Numbered from the stretch's first letter, positions 10,577 to 20,326 are shown. The stretch is DNA of 64,000 nt from Psychrobacillus sp. FSL K6-2836 (GCF_038003085.1 NZ_JBBOOM010000001.1:372001-436000), one strand, 5' to 3'. Numbers and translations are program-made. The notes: generated by a model not told the origin, from the letters alone.

Positions 10577-10809
10577 TATATAATTTTTAGTAATCCAAAA
10601 TATTTTTTATACAAACCTCTAAAATTGCTCCATCCTTTTACTGACGCTACTTCAAGATCCTTCAAAAATATCAATTCAGTCTATTATATAATTTTATTTA
10701 TAGTCTAATTCCATACGAGATAATCAATCTAACTAGTCCTATTAATTTGTGCGACATATATTGTTGTATGCCGTTATTTCGGCAAATCTATTAAAAGGAG
10801 GTGATTAAT

Positions 10810-11349
10810 ATGGTTCTTGTACTTCAAGAGTTTACTACCCCAGCAAATACTGATGTCATTGCAGATACAGCTGCACCACCTGCTACACTTCCTACTCCCG
10901 CAGTCCCTACTCCCCCAGCAATGGTTTCACCATTAGTAGATGGAAGTAGTGCGTATATTTGGTCTCCAAACACAGAGTCCAACCAAACGGTGACATTTCA
11001 AAGCACCTTTGACATTGGAGCTTTGCCAATTCTCACACTTGCATTACCACTTTCTGCTTATTATGCTTTTGCGGCAAACGAAACCGCTACAGTTACTGCA
11101 TCTTTAGAAGTTGTAAATCTTGCAGGTCTCGTAATTGCTACTATTCCGCTTTTTGTAGGAGCAAACTCAGGTAGCTCTCAGGATGTTGCAATTACATCTG
11201 GAGATACATTACTTGCAGTAGGGCTTTTAGGAAATACCGGTCGTGTTGTAGTTACTGCAACTGTAACTTCTCCAATAGCTACTGGATATTCACCAAATCC
11301 CGGTAGATATCTCGGACAACTTACAGTGCATAGCATTTTAGCAGTGTAG
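10810..11349 (+). CDS. Hypothetical Pro/Thr-rich, beta-rich surface-type protein
   Basis: About 179 residues from the ATG at 10810, which has a perfect AAAGGAGGTGAT 5-6 nt upstream (a GTG at 10801 lies inside that site). The first 40 residues are rich in Ala, Pro and Thr. The rest is Val/Thr/Ala/Gly-rich with alternating hydrophobics, suggesting a single beta-sandwich domain like exosporium basal-layer or BclA-type trimerising domains. No transmembrane segment or Sec signal. Spore-surface localisation is inference from composition and the sporulating host only. Flanked by two copies of a 56-residue gene. Confidence 0.7.
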   Translation: MVLVLQEFTTPANTDVIADTAAPPATLPTPAVPTPPAMVSPLVDGSSAYIWSPNTESNQTVTFQSTFDIGALPILTLALPLSAYYAFAANETATVTASLEVVNLAGLVIATIPLFVGANSGSSQDVAITSGDTLLAVGLLGNTGRVVVTATVTSPIATGYSPNPGRYLGQLTVHSILAV

Positions 11350-11472
11350 AATTGATCGCTAAATAAAATTAAATAATATTTTTGGCACCAATAATTCTCT
11401 GAAGTAATAGATATCGCTCAAGAGAAAAAACTACTCATCTATATCTTAATGAGAAAAGTACACTTTCCTATG

Positions 11473-11553
11473 AACAAAGCCCCCTTTGTTTATGAAAATT
11501 TTTTTATTTTGGAGGGTCGATCATGTCTATGCTCGTGACCCTCCACTCTTTTT
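11473..11553 (+). terminator. Tandem hairpins ending the surface-protein transcript
   Basis: First a small AACAAAG/CTTTGTT stem with CCCC loop followed by a T-run, then GGAGGGTC (11511-11518) with GACCCTCC (11537-11544) followed by ACTCTTTTT. The second is the better terminator. The rest of 11350-11695 shows nothing else. Confidence 0.7.
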
Positions 11554-11695
11554 AAATTATTTTGTTGCTATCTATTTACTAAAAAGATCAGAGCGAAATA
11601 ACCAACCAAAAAATAATTGGTCAACCCCCTTCCCTTTATACTCATTTTATTACATAATAGACTATAGTAAATATTGATCATGAGGGGGAGTATTT

Positions 11696-11866
11696 TTGCC
11701 TATTTCATTAATTTATAAAGAACTAAATCGCCTTGTAGATGATTATTACAAATGTCCCTTCACTCATATAAAAGAGCAAATTCTAATAGATATTAATCTT
11801 TTAACAGATGCATTATTAGTATTCGATGTCGATCTTCAATTAGAAACTTCACTTGAATATGTTTAA
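11696..11866 (+). CDS. 56-residue hypothetical protein, copy B
   Basis: TTG start with GAGGGGGAG about 5 nt upstream. Same length as copy A at 10391 and aligns without gaps over the Tyr-Tyr-x-Cys ... QILIDINLL core. The N- and C-terminal tails have diverged. Likely a small structured helical protein; function unknown. Confidence 0.7.
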   Translation: MPISLIYKELNRLVDDYYKCPFTHIKEQILIDINLLTDALLVFDVDLQLETSLEYV

Positions 11867-12201
11867 GAATCATTTCCCTCATCAACGGGGAACTTTCTGT
11901 TAGGTTTGGAGTGAATAATAGCATGAAAAGCCATAAGATGAAAATAACACAAACACCACACTACCTCATGGCAAGTAATAGTTCTCAAATCATTTCCCAG
12001 AATTCATGAAGTTTTTATCTCCATTTATACAGTACACTGGTGGAGCCTGTTTTCTTTAATCACTTATTAATGAATATTGACGGGACTAATCTATTTAAAA
12101 CATTATATAAGACACTGACGAGAACACTGACAGGGGTTGCGATAGGCAGTATCGTACGAATACATAACCAAAATGTAAGCATTTCACTTTCACCTTACAT
12201 A

Positions 12202-12226
12202 CACCCCCTTATTTATCAAGGGGGTG
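12202..12226. terminator. Hairpin downstream of the decarboxylase gene
   Basis: CACCCCCTT/AAGGGGGTG 9-bp stem with 7-nt loop. There is no real T-run on the minus strand, so termination is possible but unproven. The rest of 11867-12230 shows no gene. Confidence 0.45.
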
Positions 12227-12230
12227 AGAC

Positions 12231-12282
12231 GGCTAATTACATCATGCCGCCCGTAAGATGAGAGTGTATAATATCTTTAACG
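12231..12282. repeat. 52-bp repeat, copy 1 (groEL-tail-like)
   Basis: 45 of 52 bases match 46927-46978 without gaps. On the minus strand it contains GGGCGGCATGATGTAA, which reads Gly-Gly-Met-Met-stop, like the 3' end of groEL. The decarboxylase stop codon (12277-12279) lies inside it. Confidence 0.8.
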
Positions 12283-13929
12283 TGTTGTTATTATTATATT
12301 TTCACTACTTCTCGTTTTCTGGAAAAATGCTAGATGTTCCTTTAAAAATCCAACATAACGGTCGACCTCTTCTATTGTTGTATATGGCGAAATCGAAAAA
12401 AATTTATGCGCATATACGGATATCCGCTTGTTTGAGTTTGTTGCTTCTACAAGACGCTGTTTTTTTGTATTTCCAAAGAAGACGGTATCTCGATCTGCAC
12501 CAATAACCTCTGCAAACTCGTCATTAAATTGATTGATTTCCGTCATTTCTTCTACAGTTAAAAGTCCGTTCAATTCATCATTCCATTTTTTCTTTTCAGG
12601 ATAAAAACGGAATGTTGTAATCGGAGAAACCTCATTCGTGATCACCACATTCGAAACTTCTTTTGTTAACGCCTCTCTAAATGCAATATTGACACGGATA
12701 TAGTTGGCTAAAAGCTCTTGATAGCCTTCGATTCCAAATGATAATAATGACGCATAAATTGTCAAAGCACTCCCCATTCGCGAGCATTCAAGCGTATAGC
12801 CTGTATGATAGCTACCATAGCTGCGATTCCCAACATAGGGGGTTTCCGCTGCATCTAGATCCACATACTTAAGATACTCTCTGTTTTTGATTAAAAATAA
12901 ACTCGTAATGTATGGCGTTTGCCCAAGCTTGTGGAAATCAAAGACCAAACTATCTGCAAGCTTGATATGTTTAAACTTCTGTTGATAGGATTTCAATACC
13001 TCATTAACGTTTTCTTCAAATCGCAGCGGATTGCTGTCAAAGTCGTAATCATTAAAGAAGGTATACATCCCCCCCATGGCAGAGTCTGCATGAATATAGA
13101 CTGAGTATATGCCATATGTGCGTTCCAAGTCTTCTGTTATCCTCTTAATTCCCTCAATGTCATCAACCCCAAATGTATCAGTAGTTCCCATTGTGGCAAG
13201 GACATAAAGAGGAACACCGCCTTTTGCAATAACAAGCTCCATTTTTTCTTTTAAATCTTCTAGATTCATAGAATGATCAGCATTAGCTTTCACACGAATC
13301 ATGTTTTCTACGCCAATCCCAGTTGCTTCTACAGATTTATATAGACTATAATGTGATAGCTCTGAACAGAAGCAATAGAGATTTTGCGGCACACCATTTT
13401 GATTAGAGGACGGCGCGTAACGGGCAATAGCAAGACGTAAAGAGTTAAAAACAGCCCCTTGCCCTCCCCAAGTTGTATATCCTGCACTGATGATTTCATC
13501 GTAACCGATAAGTTTGGATAGCATACTAGTTACTTCGATTTCTGCTGTAGCCGCTGCTGGACCTTCTACATCCCAAATATTGTTCCCATTGACTAGGACC
13601 ATTACTAAATTTCCGATAATACTGGAAATATTAGGAAGGGGCGCTGCATTAGCTACATAATTTCGATTAACGTATCGGTGTCCTTCTACCATTTTTAGAA
13701 GCTCCTGAATCACTTCCTCTATTGACACACCTGTTTTTGGAACATTCGCCTCTTGAATGACACGATTATAATAATCCTCTGTGTAATCGGGCATTTCTCC
13801 CAACGTTAGTTTGTTAGGATCCTTTAATTCATCTATTTTCGTTAAAATCATCCTAAAGTAGGACAATATTTCTTCTCTTTGAAAGTCATTCCCGTCCATA
13901 CTAGGAAACAATTTTTGTATTTTCTTCAT
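12277..13929 (-). CDS. Pyridoxal-phosphate-dependent decarboxylase (group II, glutamate/aromatic amino acid type)
   Basis: 550 residues, PLP fold type I. Visible motifs: substrate/cofactor region TTWGGQGAVFNS, the Asp-binding HADSAMGG, and the Schiff-base lysine in DFHKLGQTPY (about residue 330). Group II decarboxylases act on glutamate, aspartate, tyrosine or related amino acids; the substrate cannot be told from sequence alone. Strong AAGGAGG 9 nt before the ATG. It is downstream of the chemoreceptor operon but separated from it by a terminator. Its 3' end lies in a repeat shared with the tRNA-linked island, hinting at acquisition. Confidence 0.85.
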   Translation of the reverse strand: MKKIQKLFPSMDGNDFQREEILSYFRMILTKIDELKDPNKLTLGEMPDYTEDYYNRVIQEANVPKTGVSIEEVIQELLKMVEGHRYVNRNYVANAAPLPNISSIIGNLVMVLVNGNNIWDVEGPAAATAEIEVTSMLSKLIGYDEIISAGYTTWGGQGAVFNSLRLAIARYAPSSNQNGVPQNLYCFCSELSHYSLYKSVEATGIGVENMIRVKANADHSMNLEDLKEKMELVIAKGGVPLYVLATMGTTDTFGVDDIEGIKRITEDLERTYGIYSVYIHADSAMGGMYTFFNDYDFDSNPLRFEENVNEVLKSYQQKFKHIKLADSLVFDFHKLGQTPYITSLFLIKNREYLKYVDLDAAETPYVGNRSYGSYHTGYTLECSRMGSALTIYASLLSFGIEGYQELLANYIRVNIAFREALTKEVSNVVITNEVSPITTFRFYPEKKKWNDELNGLLTVEEMTEINQFNDEFAEVIGADRDTVFFGNTKKQRLVEATNSNKRISVYAHKFFSISPYTTIEEVDRYVGFLKEHLAFFQKTRSSENIIITTR

Positions 13930-13972
13930 TGTTTAACCTCCTTGATGTTTTTCTAGAAGTATTTTTATGCAT

Positions 13973-14016
13973 AAAAAGATGCTTCCCACAAGTTGGATCA
14001 ACCTATAAGAAGCACT
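13973..14016 (-). terminator. Terminator of the chemoreceptor operon
   Basis: Minus-strand GTGCTTC ... GAAGCAT stem extended by G.T-rich pairs, followed by CTTTTTATG. Its core resembles the terminator at 16905-16944. Confidence 0.7.
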
Positions 14017-14089
14017 CATATATTTATCAGCTTTAGTATGCTGAATATCTTTATACTGCTACACTGGTCTTATTTTGGAGCAGCTTAAC

Positions 14090-15253
14090 CTATTCAGCTT
14101 CCGCAGTTTCTACACCATCATTCCATCCAAATAGTAATTTATTTACATCATTTTTTAACTCTACAAGATTCTTTGCTTCCTGAACAAGCTTTTGCATTGA
14201 CTGCATTTCATCATCACTAATTTCTATTAGTTCCTCAAACATTTCAACAGACTCTCGAGAGATAGAAGCTATCTCAACAATTGTTGTCATTATCTGGTGA
14301 GAAGCAGAAGATAATTCTTCTGTACTAGCAGAAGAATTTTCATTATTTTCAGTAATGATCTTTGTCGTAGTTAAAATATTTTCGAACATGGTTCCAACCT
14401 CTACAATGGTCGTGTTTGTATCTTTAAATTCTTCTGTTCCCCGTTGCATCGACTTGACAACTATTTCAGTTTCTTCTTGTATATTCTTTACAATATTTGA
14501 TACTTCAGAGGAAGACTGGCGTGATTGTTCGGCCAATTTTCGAACCTCATCAGCAACAACCGCAAATCCCTTACCATGTTCCCCCGCACGGGCAGCTTCT
14601 ATTGCCGCATTCAACGCCAATAAATTAATTTGTTCTGAAATCCCTGTAATCACTTTTACAATAGTGCCGATTTCATGAGATTTTTCTCCAAGTTTATTTA
14701 TAGCATCAAATGTTGTATTTACCGTTTGATTAAACTGCTCCATTTTTTCTAAGGAATCCTTTAGCTTCTCGTTTCCTTCTTTCGTCAATTCTAAGGTAGT
14801 GATCGATTGTTCTGAAATTTGATTTGATCTTACTGATAGATCTTCAATAGCCTGTGCCATTTCTTCCATAGATTCGGCGCTTTCTTCTGTAGCTACTAAT
14901 TGTTTCTGTAATCCTCTACCTACTTCATCAATTGCCGCTCTAACAATATCTGCTTTCTCAGAAGCATACTCACCGATTTCAGCGAGATTTTCTCCTTTTT
15001 CATGTACATTTTTTGAAAATGAAATAAACTTTTCCCTTACACGGCTGAAAAACTCAATTAGTTGATTAAAAACAGCATGATCAGAACTTCTTTCATCAAC
15101 TGCGCTTGTGATATTACCTGCTGAAATTTCTTTCATTCCAATTATTATTTCTTTATTAATATGAGGGTGATGTTTTAGCGAAAAATACCGGTAAGCAAAA
15201 TATACCGAGACCCCCAATAAGATAACAATTATACCTAGCATAATAGCTTCCAT
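14090..15253 (-). CDS. Methyl-accepting chemotaxis-type protein lacking a sensor domain
   Basis: 387 residues: a single N-terminal membrane helix (about 4-22), no extracellular loop, no recognisable HAMP, then a long coiled coil. It contains the signalling hairpin [20 protein letters not shown]...[15 protein letters not shown] (about 210-245), invariant in MCPs. With no periplasmic domain it must sense intracellular or membrane signals, or act as an adaptor. It is the last gene of the operon behind the c-di-GMP riboswitch. There is no CheR-docking pentapeptide at the C-terminus. Confidence 0.88.
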   Translation of the reverse strand: MEAIMLGIIVILLGVSVYFAYRYFSLKHHPHINKEIIIGMKEISAGNITSAVDERSSDHAVFNQLIEFFSRVREKFISFSKNVHEKGENLAEIGEYASEKADIVRAAIDEVGRGLQKQLVATEESAESMEEMAQAIEDLSVRSNQISEQSITTLELTKEGNEKLKDSLEKMEQFNQTVNTTFDAINKLGEKSHEIGTIVKVITGISEQINLLALNAAIEAARAGEHGKGFAVVADEVRKLAEQSRQSSSEVSNIVKNIQEETEIVVKSMQRGTEEFKDTNTTIVEVGTMFENILTTTKIITENNENSSASTEELSSASHQIMTTIVEIASISRESVEMFEELIEISDDEMQSMQKLVQEAKNLVELKNDVNKLLFGWNDGVETAEAE

Positions 15254-15310
15254 GATAAATAAATCCCCTAACTCCTATTTATTGTTAATTTAGACTTAAT
15301 GATGAATATT

Positions 15311-16021
15311 TTAAAGCTCCTTTAAAAGAATATATGTTCCATCCGCTACATTTACAGGAATACCGTTCAACTTACTATTATCCTGATATTTATGAACAAT
15401 ATAATTTCCTTCTGAATCTTTATATTTTTTCATGTTGTGATATTTTTCCATAACACGTATCGACTTAGGGTTTGTCGCTTCACCTAGAACAGCCTTCACC
15501 CCTTGTGTCGATGCCTTTGTCATCAATCTATTTCCTAATTGCTGAATAATTTCATGACGGTCATGTTCAGCTATCACTCCTAACATGAATAGGTGTAATA
15601 ACTCTCCATCTTCGATTTCTTTTCCGTTTCGCTTCTTATAATCTTCCATGAAACGTTTATCCACATCTTCCAAAACACGCAGAATTACATTCATATCATA
15701 AAAAGAACCTTCAAATATATCTTCCCCGATAATCTCTGGTGCATTTGTATCGCCAGCAAGCACACCAACAACATTATTATGAATATCCTCAGCGACTACA
15801 CAATACCCCAGCTCTATTGTAGAGTCTAAATAATCCTTGGTAAATTTATAGAAATCTTCATAACCTAAATTTAATTGACCTACCATCGGTTCCTGAACCC
15901 ATTTTCCTGAAATATCCACTCCAATAAATGAACGAGCTAAACACTCAGCTGCTTTCTGAATTAAAGCAGTTTGTCCCTTCGTTATAATTTCATATGTATA
16001 CAATTCTTGTGTTGTTTGCAC
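15311..16021 (-). CDS. GNAT-like acyltransferase in a c-di-GMP-controlled operon
   Basis: 236 residues starting at GTG with AAGGGAAG upstream. The fold suggests the GNAT/acyl-homoserine-lactone-synthase-like family: hydrophobic strand VVAEDIHNNVVGVLAGD, a helix LFMLGVIAEHDRHEIIQQLGNRL resembling the acyl-CoA-binding region, and ATNPKSIRVMEKYHNMKKY near the end. Substrate unknown. Lies 58 nt from both neighbours in one operon with a STAS-like protein and an MCP. Confidence 0.7.
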   Translation of the reverse strand: MQTTQELYTYEIITKGQTALIQKAAECLARSFIGVDISGKWVQEPMVGQLNLGYEDFYKFTKDYLDSTIELGYCVVAEDIHNNVVGVLAGDTNAPEIIGEDIFEGSFYDMNVILRVLEDVDKRFMEDYKKRNGKEIEDGELLHLFMLGVIAEHDRHEIIQQLGNRLMTKASTQGVKAVLGEATNPKSIRVMEKYHNMKKYKDSEGNYIVHKYQDNSKLNGIPVNVADGTYILLKEL

Positions 16022-16078
16022 TTATTGATCTTCCCTTCAAATTATAAAATAAAAATTTCCTTTCTAATGAACCTAACA

Positions 16079-16447
16079 TTACATAGAATGAGGTACTTTA
16101 TCGATAAATGTACCTGTGAACTCAATTCTTTCAAGTGCATTCCTAATTTGCACTTGAGCAATTTTAGATGAAGGTTTTACTACAAGGATATCCTTAAAAC
16201 CTAAACTAGAATAAAATTGCATCGTTTGTTCTAACTGCGGTACAACTTTTGATGGGACGGGTGTTTGGTGAGTCCCATCGATAACAAACGTATACTCTTG
16301 TCTTGATACTTTATTGATCGTATCCTGTAAATCTATCAAGTAACCATCTGCATCTTCCGCTCTCATTAATCCATGAATCTGTACCTGAACTTCCTTTGTG
16401 ACCTCATTTATTGCCATTTTATATTTCCTTTTATCTACTACTATCAT
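16079..16447 (-). CDS. STAS-like small protein
   Basis: 122 residues with alternating beta-strands and helices like anti-sigma-factor-antagonist/STAS proteins: VQVQIHGLMRAEDADGYL...YTFVIDGTH...FKDILVVKPSS. There is no certain phosphorylatable Ser in the usual DSxG position, so a switch function is uncertain. AGGAG lies 7 nt before the ATG. First gene downstream of the riboswitch terminator. Confidence 0.6.
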   Translation of the reverse strand: MIVVDKRKYKMAINEVTKEVQVQIHGLMRAEDADGYLIDLQDTINKVSRQEYTFVIDGTHQTPVPSKVVPQLEQTMQFYSSLGFKDILVVKPSSKIAQVQIRNALERIEFTGTFIDKVPHSM

Positions 16448-16481
16448 CTCTAATCTCCTTTTTCCTATTTTTTCGGGAGTC

Positions 16482-16519
16482 TAATAAATAAAAGCTACCC
16501 CAGTTAATAACGGGTAGCC
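16482..16519 (-). terminator. Riboswitch expression-platform terminator
   Basis: Minus-strand GGCTACCC...GGGGTAGC stem followed by TTTTATTTATT, between the aptamer and the STAS-like gene. Confidence 0.85.
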
Positions 16520-16543
16520 AAAGAATGGTTGCTTATTACTCTT

Positions 16544-16618
16544 GGCAACCCGACTATCATTATCCATGAGGATTTTAGACTCGTAGCTTTGCGTCCTTAT
16601 CTTTCGATAAGTTTGCCT
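16544..16618 (-). ncRNA. c-di-GMP-I (GEMM-I) riboswitch aptamer
   Basis: Minus strand shows the class hallmarks in order: GGCAAAC, a hairpin TTATC-GAAA-GATAAG with a GNRA tetraloop, then GGACGCAAAGC, the tetraloop-receptor side ACGAGTCTAAA, and the second stem closing with GTCGGGTTGCC. The ligand-contacting base at the Vc2 G20 position appears to be G, which favours c-di-GMP over cGAMP. A transcription terminator follows, so ligand binding probably decides read-through into the STAS/GNAT/MCP operon. Confidence 0.92.
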
Positions 16619-16673
16619 TTTTCAATTTTAAACATTTAATAGTACTATACTCACAATCGCACATCACTATAAC

Positions 16674-16702
16674 AGTATAAAGAACTTATCATTTTTTGTC
16701 GA
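16674..16702 (-). promoter_or_regulatory. Promoter of the riboswitch operon
   Basis: Minus-strand TCGACA (16697-16702), 17-bp spacer, TATACT (16674-16679). About 50 nt upstream of the aptamer. Confidence 0.6.
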
Positions 16703-16904
16703 CACTAGTATTTTTTATTTATAAATATCACAAACATAAAACAAGTCTAACGTCCTTATGCGTTGAAAATTCCCAATATTCCGTCTGAACTATCACTTAT
16801 AATTTCTTTATAAAAAATTACGCTTGCGGGAATGATAAACAGACTCTGGCATTTAGATGATTAGATAACTATCAAGAATGTATATTTCCCAAATACGAAA
16901 GAAA

Positions 16905-16944
16905 TAAAAAAAGCTTCCCATAAGTTTGGTTAACTTATGGGAAG
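16905..16944 (-). terminator. Minus-strand terminator without an upstream gene
   Basis: 13-bp perfect stem (16914-16926/16932-16944) followed on the minus strand by CTTTTTTTATTTC. No minus-strand gene lies between it and ltaS; the rest of 16703-17378 shows only AT-rich spacer and presumably the ltaS promoter. Confidence 0.75.
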
Positions 16945-17378
16945 TCTTCCTTTGAAAGGATTTTTTGTACACCAACTACTATATAACCATATTTTTGATA
17001 GAAATTGGGGGTTTGAAAGCTAAGTGTACTTAGTAGAATGAAGTTGCATCTATTCTCTCATGCAAATTCCTCTATACTATATAAAAATTGCTTTCCGTAT
17101 CCTTTGCCTCAAAGTAATTCATCAACCCATAAGAAGTCAATATGTAGGGGCACAAAAAAACGTCCCTTTAATTTTTACTGAAATATACCAATAGAACCTA
17201 TTACAACAAGGATAAATATTAAACTATAGCTGTGGTATAGAGGGGTGTATGAAGATTTTCACTTGACAGATGACTTCAAAAGATGTAGTGTATATTAGCT
17301 TCATGAAATTATATTAAAATTATTTTTTCCAGAATATTCTTAAGCTTAAATAATAGATTTATATAGGAAGGTGATAAA

Positions 17379-19349
17379 ATGCAAAGTTTAAATAATAAAA
17401 AAGCTGCTTTTTTAAGCAAGTTTTCTAGTCTATATTTATTAGCCGCTTTCATGTTATGGATTAAAACATATATCACACAAGTAACTCAATTTAACTTAGG
17501 AGTAGAAGGATTCCTTCAACAATTCCTTTTATTGTTAAATCCACTTGGCTCTGCTTTGTTATTTCTTGGAGCTCCTTTCATTTTCAAAGGACGGGGAAAA
17601 TATACTTTACTTGTGGTAATCTACACTCTTATGTCCATTCTTTTATATGCAAATGTAGTTTATTATAGATTTTTTAGTGACTTTATTACATTACCAACGA
17701 TTACTCAAACACAGAACTTTGGAGACTTAGGCGGTAGTGTTATTTCTTTGTTAAAACCCTACGATATTTTGTTCTTTGTTGATGTATTTTTATTAATTTA
17801 CTTATGTTTATCTAAAAAAACCCAAAAAGATAATAGTAGAATTGGATACAGACAAGCAATTGTAGGAATTGTTTTTGTAATAGCAATCTCTGCTTTAAAT
17901 TTAGGACTAGCTAACATTGATCGTCCGCAGTTATTAACTCGTGGTTTTGATAGAAACTATATTGTTAAATATTTAGGTATGTATAACTATACTATTTATG
18001 ACGCTAAAGAAACTATTAAGGCGTCTTCCCAAAGGGTTTTAGCTGATAGCGATGATATGACAGAAGTTATTAACTATACAAAATCTAACTATGCAGAATC
18101 TAACCCAGAATATTTTGGTGCAGCAAAAGAAATGAACGTCATCTATATTCATTTGGAGTCATTTCAAAACTTTTTGATTAACTATGAATTAAACGGTGAA
18201 GAAGTAACACCATTTTTAAATTCATTAACTAAAGATCCAAACACACTATACTTTGATAACTTCTTCCATCAAACAGCTCAAGGTAAAACTTCGGATGCTG
18301 AGTTTATGCTTGAAAATTCTTTATTTGGTTTACCGCAAGGATCTGCATATATTACAAAAGGTCAGAATGCGTATCAAGCAGCTCCCGCCATCTTAAAAGA
18401 GGATGGTTATACATCAGCTGTATTCCATGGTAATAACGGAACTTTTTGGAATCGTAACGAGATCTATAAATCATTCGGCTATGACCATTTCTTTGATGCC
18501 AATTATTATGACACTACATCTGAGGAAGATATGGCTGAATATGGCTTGTTGGATAAACCGTTCTTTGAACAATCATTAGATCTTTTAAAAACTTTACCTC
18601 AACCTTTCTATTCGAAATTTATTACGGTTGGGAACCATTATCCATATAAAATGAATCAAGACTTAACAACAATTGGTAAAGCTGATACTGGTGATGCAAG
18701 TGTAGATGATTATTTCCAAACTGCTCGTTATGCAGATGAAGCAATTGAACAGTTCATTGATGAATTACAAAAGTCAGGCTTATATGATAACAGTATGCTT
18801 GTTTTTTATGGTGACCATTACGGTATTTCAGAAAATCATAATAAAGCTATGGAACAAATCATTGGAAAAGAAATTACACCTTTCGAAAGTACAAATTTAC
18901 AAAGTGTACCGTTAATTATTCACGTTCCTGGAATGCAAGGTGGAGTCAATCATACTTATGGAGGGCAAATAGACCTTCTTCCAACCTTATTACATTTACT
19001 AGGAATTGATTCACAAAATTATGTTCAATTTGGTACTGACTTACTCTCAGTAGAGCATAATGATGTAGTAACCTTTAGAAATGGTGATTATGTTAGTCCT
19101 ACTATCTACTCAATTAATGAGAAATTCTATGATGCAACAACTGGTTTGCCACTAGATGATGAAAATAAATTAGAAAAAGCTAAAGAGTATAAGAAAGAAG
19201 TAGATAACAAATTACAATTATCTGATAAAGTGGTAAATGGTGACCTGCTGAGATTCTATACACCGTCTGGATTTACTAAAGTTGATCCTTCTCAGTATAA
19301 TTATAATAAGGATATAACAGAAAAAACTGATAACGAAAAAAATAATTAA
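17379..19349 (+). CDS. ltaS: LtaS-type lipoteichoic acid synthase (polyglycerolphosphate synthase)
   Basis: 656 residues. Five N-terminal membrane helices (about 12-180), a linker with a possible signal-peptidase site (RVLADSD), then an extracellular sulfatase-fold domain. Catalytic Thr304 is in QGKTSDAEF, metal ligand Glu260 in YIHLES, and FYGDHYG carries the Asp-His pair; these positions line up with S. aureus LtaS (T300, E255, D475/H476). It polymerises glycerophosphate from phosphatidylglycerol onto a glycolipid anchor. Bacilli carry several paralogues (LtaS, YfnI, YqgS), so which paralogue this is remains open. GGAAGGTGA precedes the ATG. Confidence 0.9.
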   Translation: MQSLNNKKAAFLSKFSSLYLLAAFMLWIKTYITQVTQFNLGVEGFLQQFLLLLNPLGSALLFLGAPFIFKGRGKYTLLVVIYTLMSILLYANVVYYRFFSDFITLPTITQTQNFGDLGGSVISLLKPYDILFFVDVFLLIYLCLSKKTQKDNSRIGYRQAIVGIVFVIAISALNLGLANIDRPQLLTRGFDRNYIVKYLGMYNYTIYDAKETIKASSQRVLADSDDMTEVINYTKSNYAESNPEYFGAAKEMNVIYIHLESFQNFLINYELNGEEVTPFLNSLTKDPNTLYFDNFFHQTAQGKTSDAEFMLENSLFGLPQGSAYITKGQNAYQAAPAILKEDGYTSAVFHGNNGTFWNRNEIYKSFGYDHFFDANYYDTTSEEDMAEYGLLDKPFFEQSLDLLKTLPQPFYSKFITVGNHYPYKMNQDLTTIGKADTGDASVDDYFQTARYADEAIEQFIDELQKSGLYDNSMLVFYGDHYGISENHNKAMEQIIGKEITPFESTNLQSVPLIIHVPGMQGGVNHTYGGQIDLLPTLLHLLGIDSQNYVQFGTDLLSVEHNDVVTFRNGDYVSPTIYSINEKFYDATTGLPLDDENKLEKAKEYKKEVDNKLQLSDKVVNGDLLRFYTPSGFTKVDPSQYNYNKDITEKTDNEKNN

Positions 19350-19420
19350 TTTGAAGAAGTGCGTTGCCAAATACACTCCACATACTGGAAAGCAGTAAGA
19401 GTTGGAGTTAGCATAACGAT

Positions 19421-19459
19421 TAAAGGACTAATTTCCGAATAGGAATTAGTCCTTTTTTT
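19421..19459 (+). terminator. ltaS terminator
   Basis: AAAGGACTAATT...AATTAGTCCTTT stem followed by a T-run. Confidence 0.9.
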
Positions 19460-20326
19460 CTTGTTGTTCTAAAGTTAGTCTTGTTTAATTTATTGAACTG
19501 ATTTTGAGCTTTTTTAAAATACATACCGATTAAGTCAACTCACGACTGAACGATGTTTTTTAAGAATAATTAAATAATACTTTTTCATTAAATTATTGTG
19601 GGAATATGGGGTACACATGATTTTGCAGAATCATTTCTCTAAATCCCCCCCATCTAAAGTTCCTTTAAATGATAGTGATAGGTGAAATAACATGAAACAA
19701 ACGCTATTTATATGACTTTTCAGAGGTAGTCCTAAATTCAAAAATAACTAAGTATAACTGTTTCCTGGTAGATCCGTGGTAAGAATTCACACAAGTCCGT
19801 GGCAACAGAATTACAATTTCTTTTTAGTCTGTGTCCAATAACACTATAGTTGGTAACAGATTCAATCGTACTTTAAGATTTTTACATTTTATTTAGTATC
19901 TCAATGTTATGGTTTTAACTTTAAATTATGCAGTAATTTTATTTTGGTTATTTCGGAAAGTGAATATTTAAACTAAACACCTGTTAGCAATCCATGCTAC
20001 ACCACAGAAAATGGTTAGGAAGTGTCAATACTGATACTGACCTTAATCGCTCTCCTCTTTTTGTAACGATTAAGTAGCGGCCTTCTTAAGTATTGCCATT
20101 ATTCATTTCTTGAAGAACTAATTTTCACGGGATCTTAATAAGTCATTTTACAAGAAAGTGGAGAGATCTCAAATGAATTAAATACTTCCCATGCTGTAAA
20201 TTTTTTTGTGATATGATTGAAGGAATTCTTCATGATTCAGTTTTGCAGCCAGTATTTCCTTATTCTGAAATAGGGAAGTCATCTAAAGAAATGTATTCTA
20301 CTTTTTTTAACAAGGGGTGTTATGAA
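19460..20326. other. Long non-coding stretch
   Basis: No credible gene on either strand. At about 20025-20095 nested inverted pairs (CAATACT/AGTATTG and CTTAATCG/CGATTAAG) could fold into a two-part stem; otherwise nothing recognised. It borders the pseudogene zone and may be degraded coding sequence. Confidence 0.5.

Noticed and set aside
11486-11677. 63-residue plus-strand frame
   Set aside because: It runs through the terminator hairpin and lacks a ribosome site.
12231-12282. A real groEL gene fragment
   Set aside because: Only the last few codons match; no GroEL coding precedes them on the minus strand, where the decarboxylase lies.
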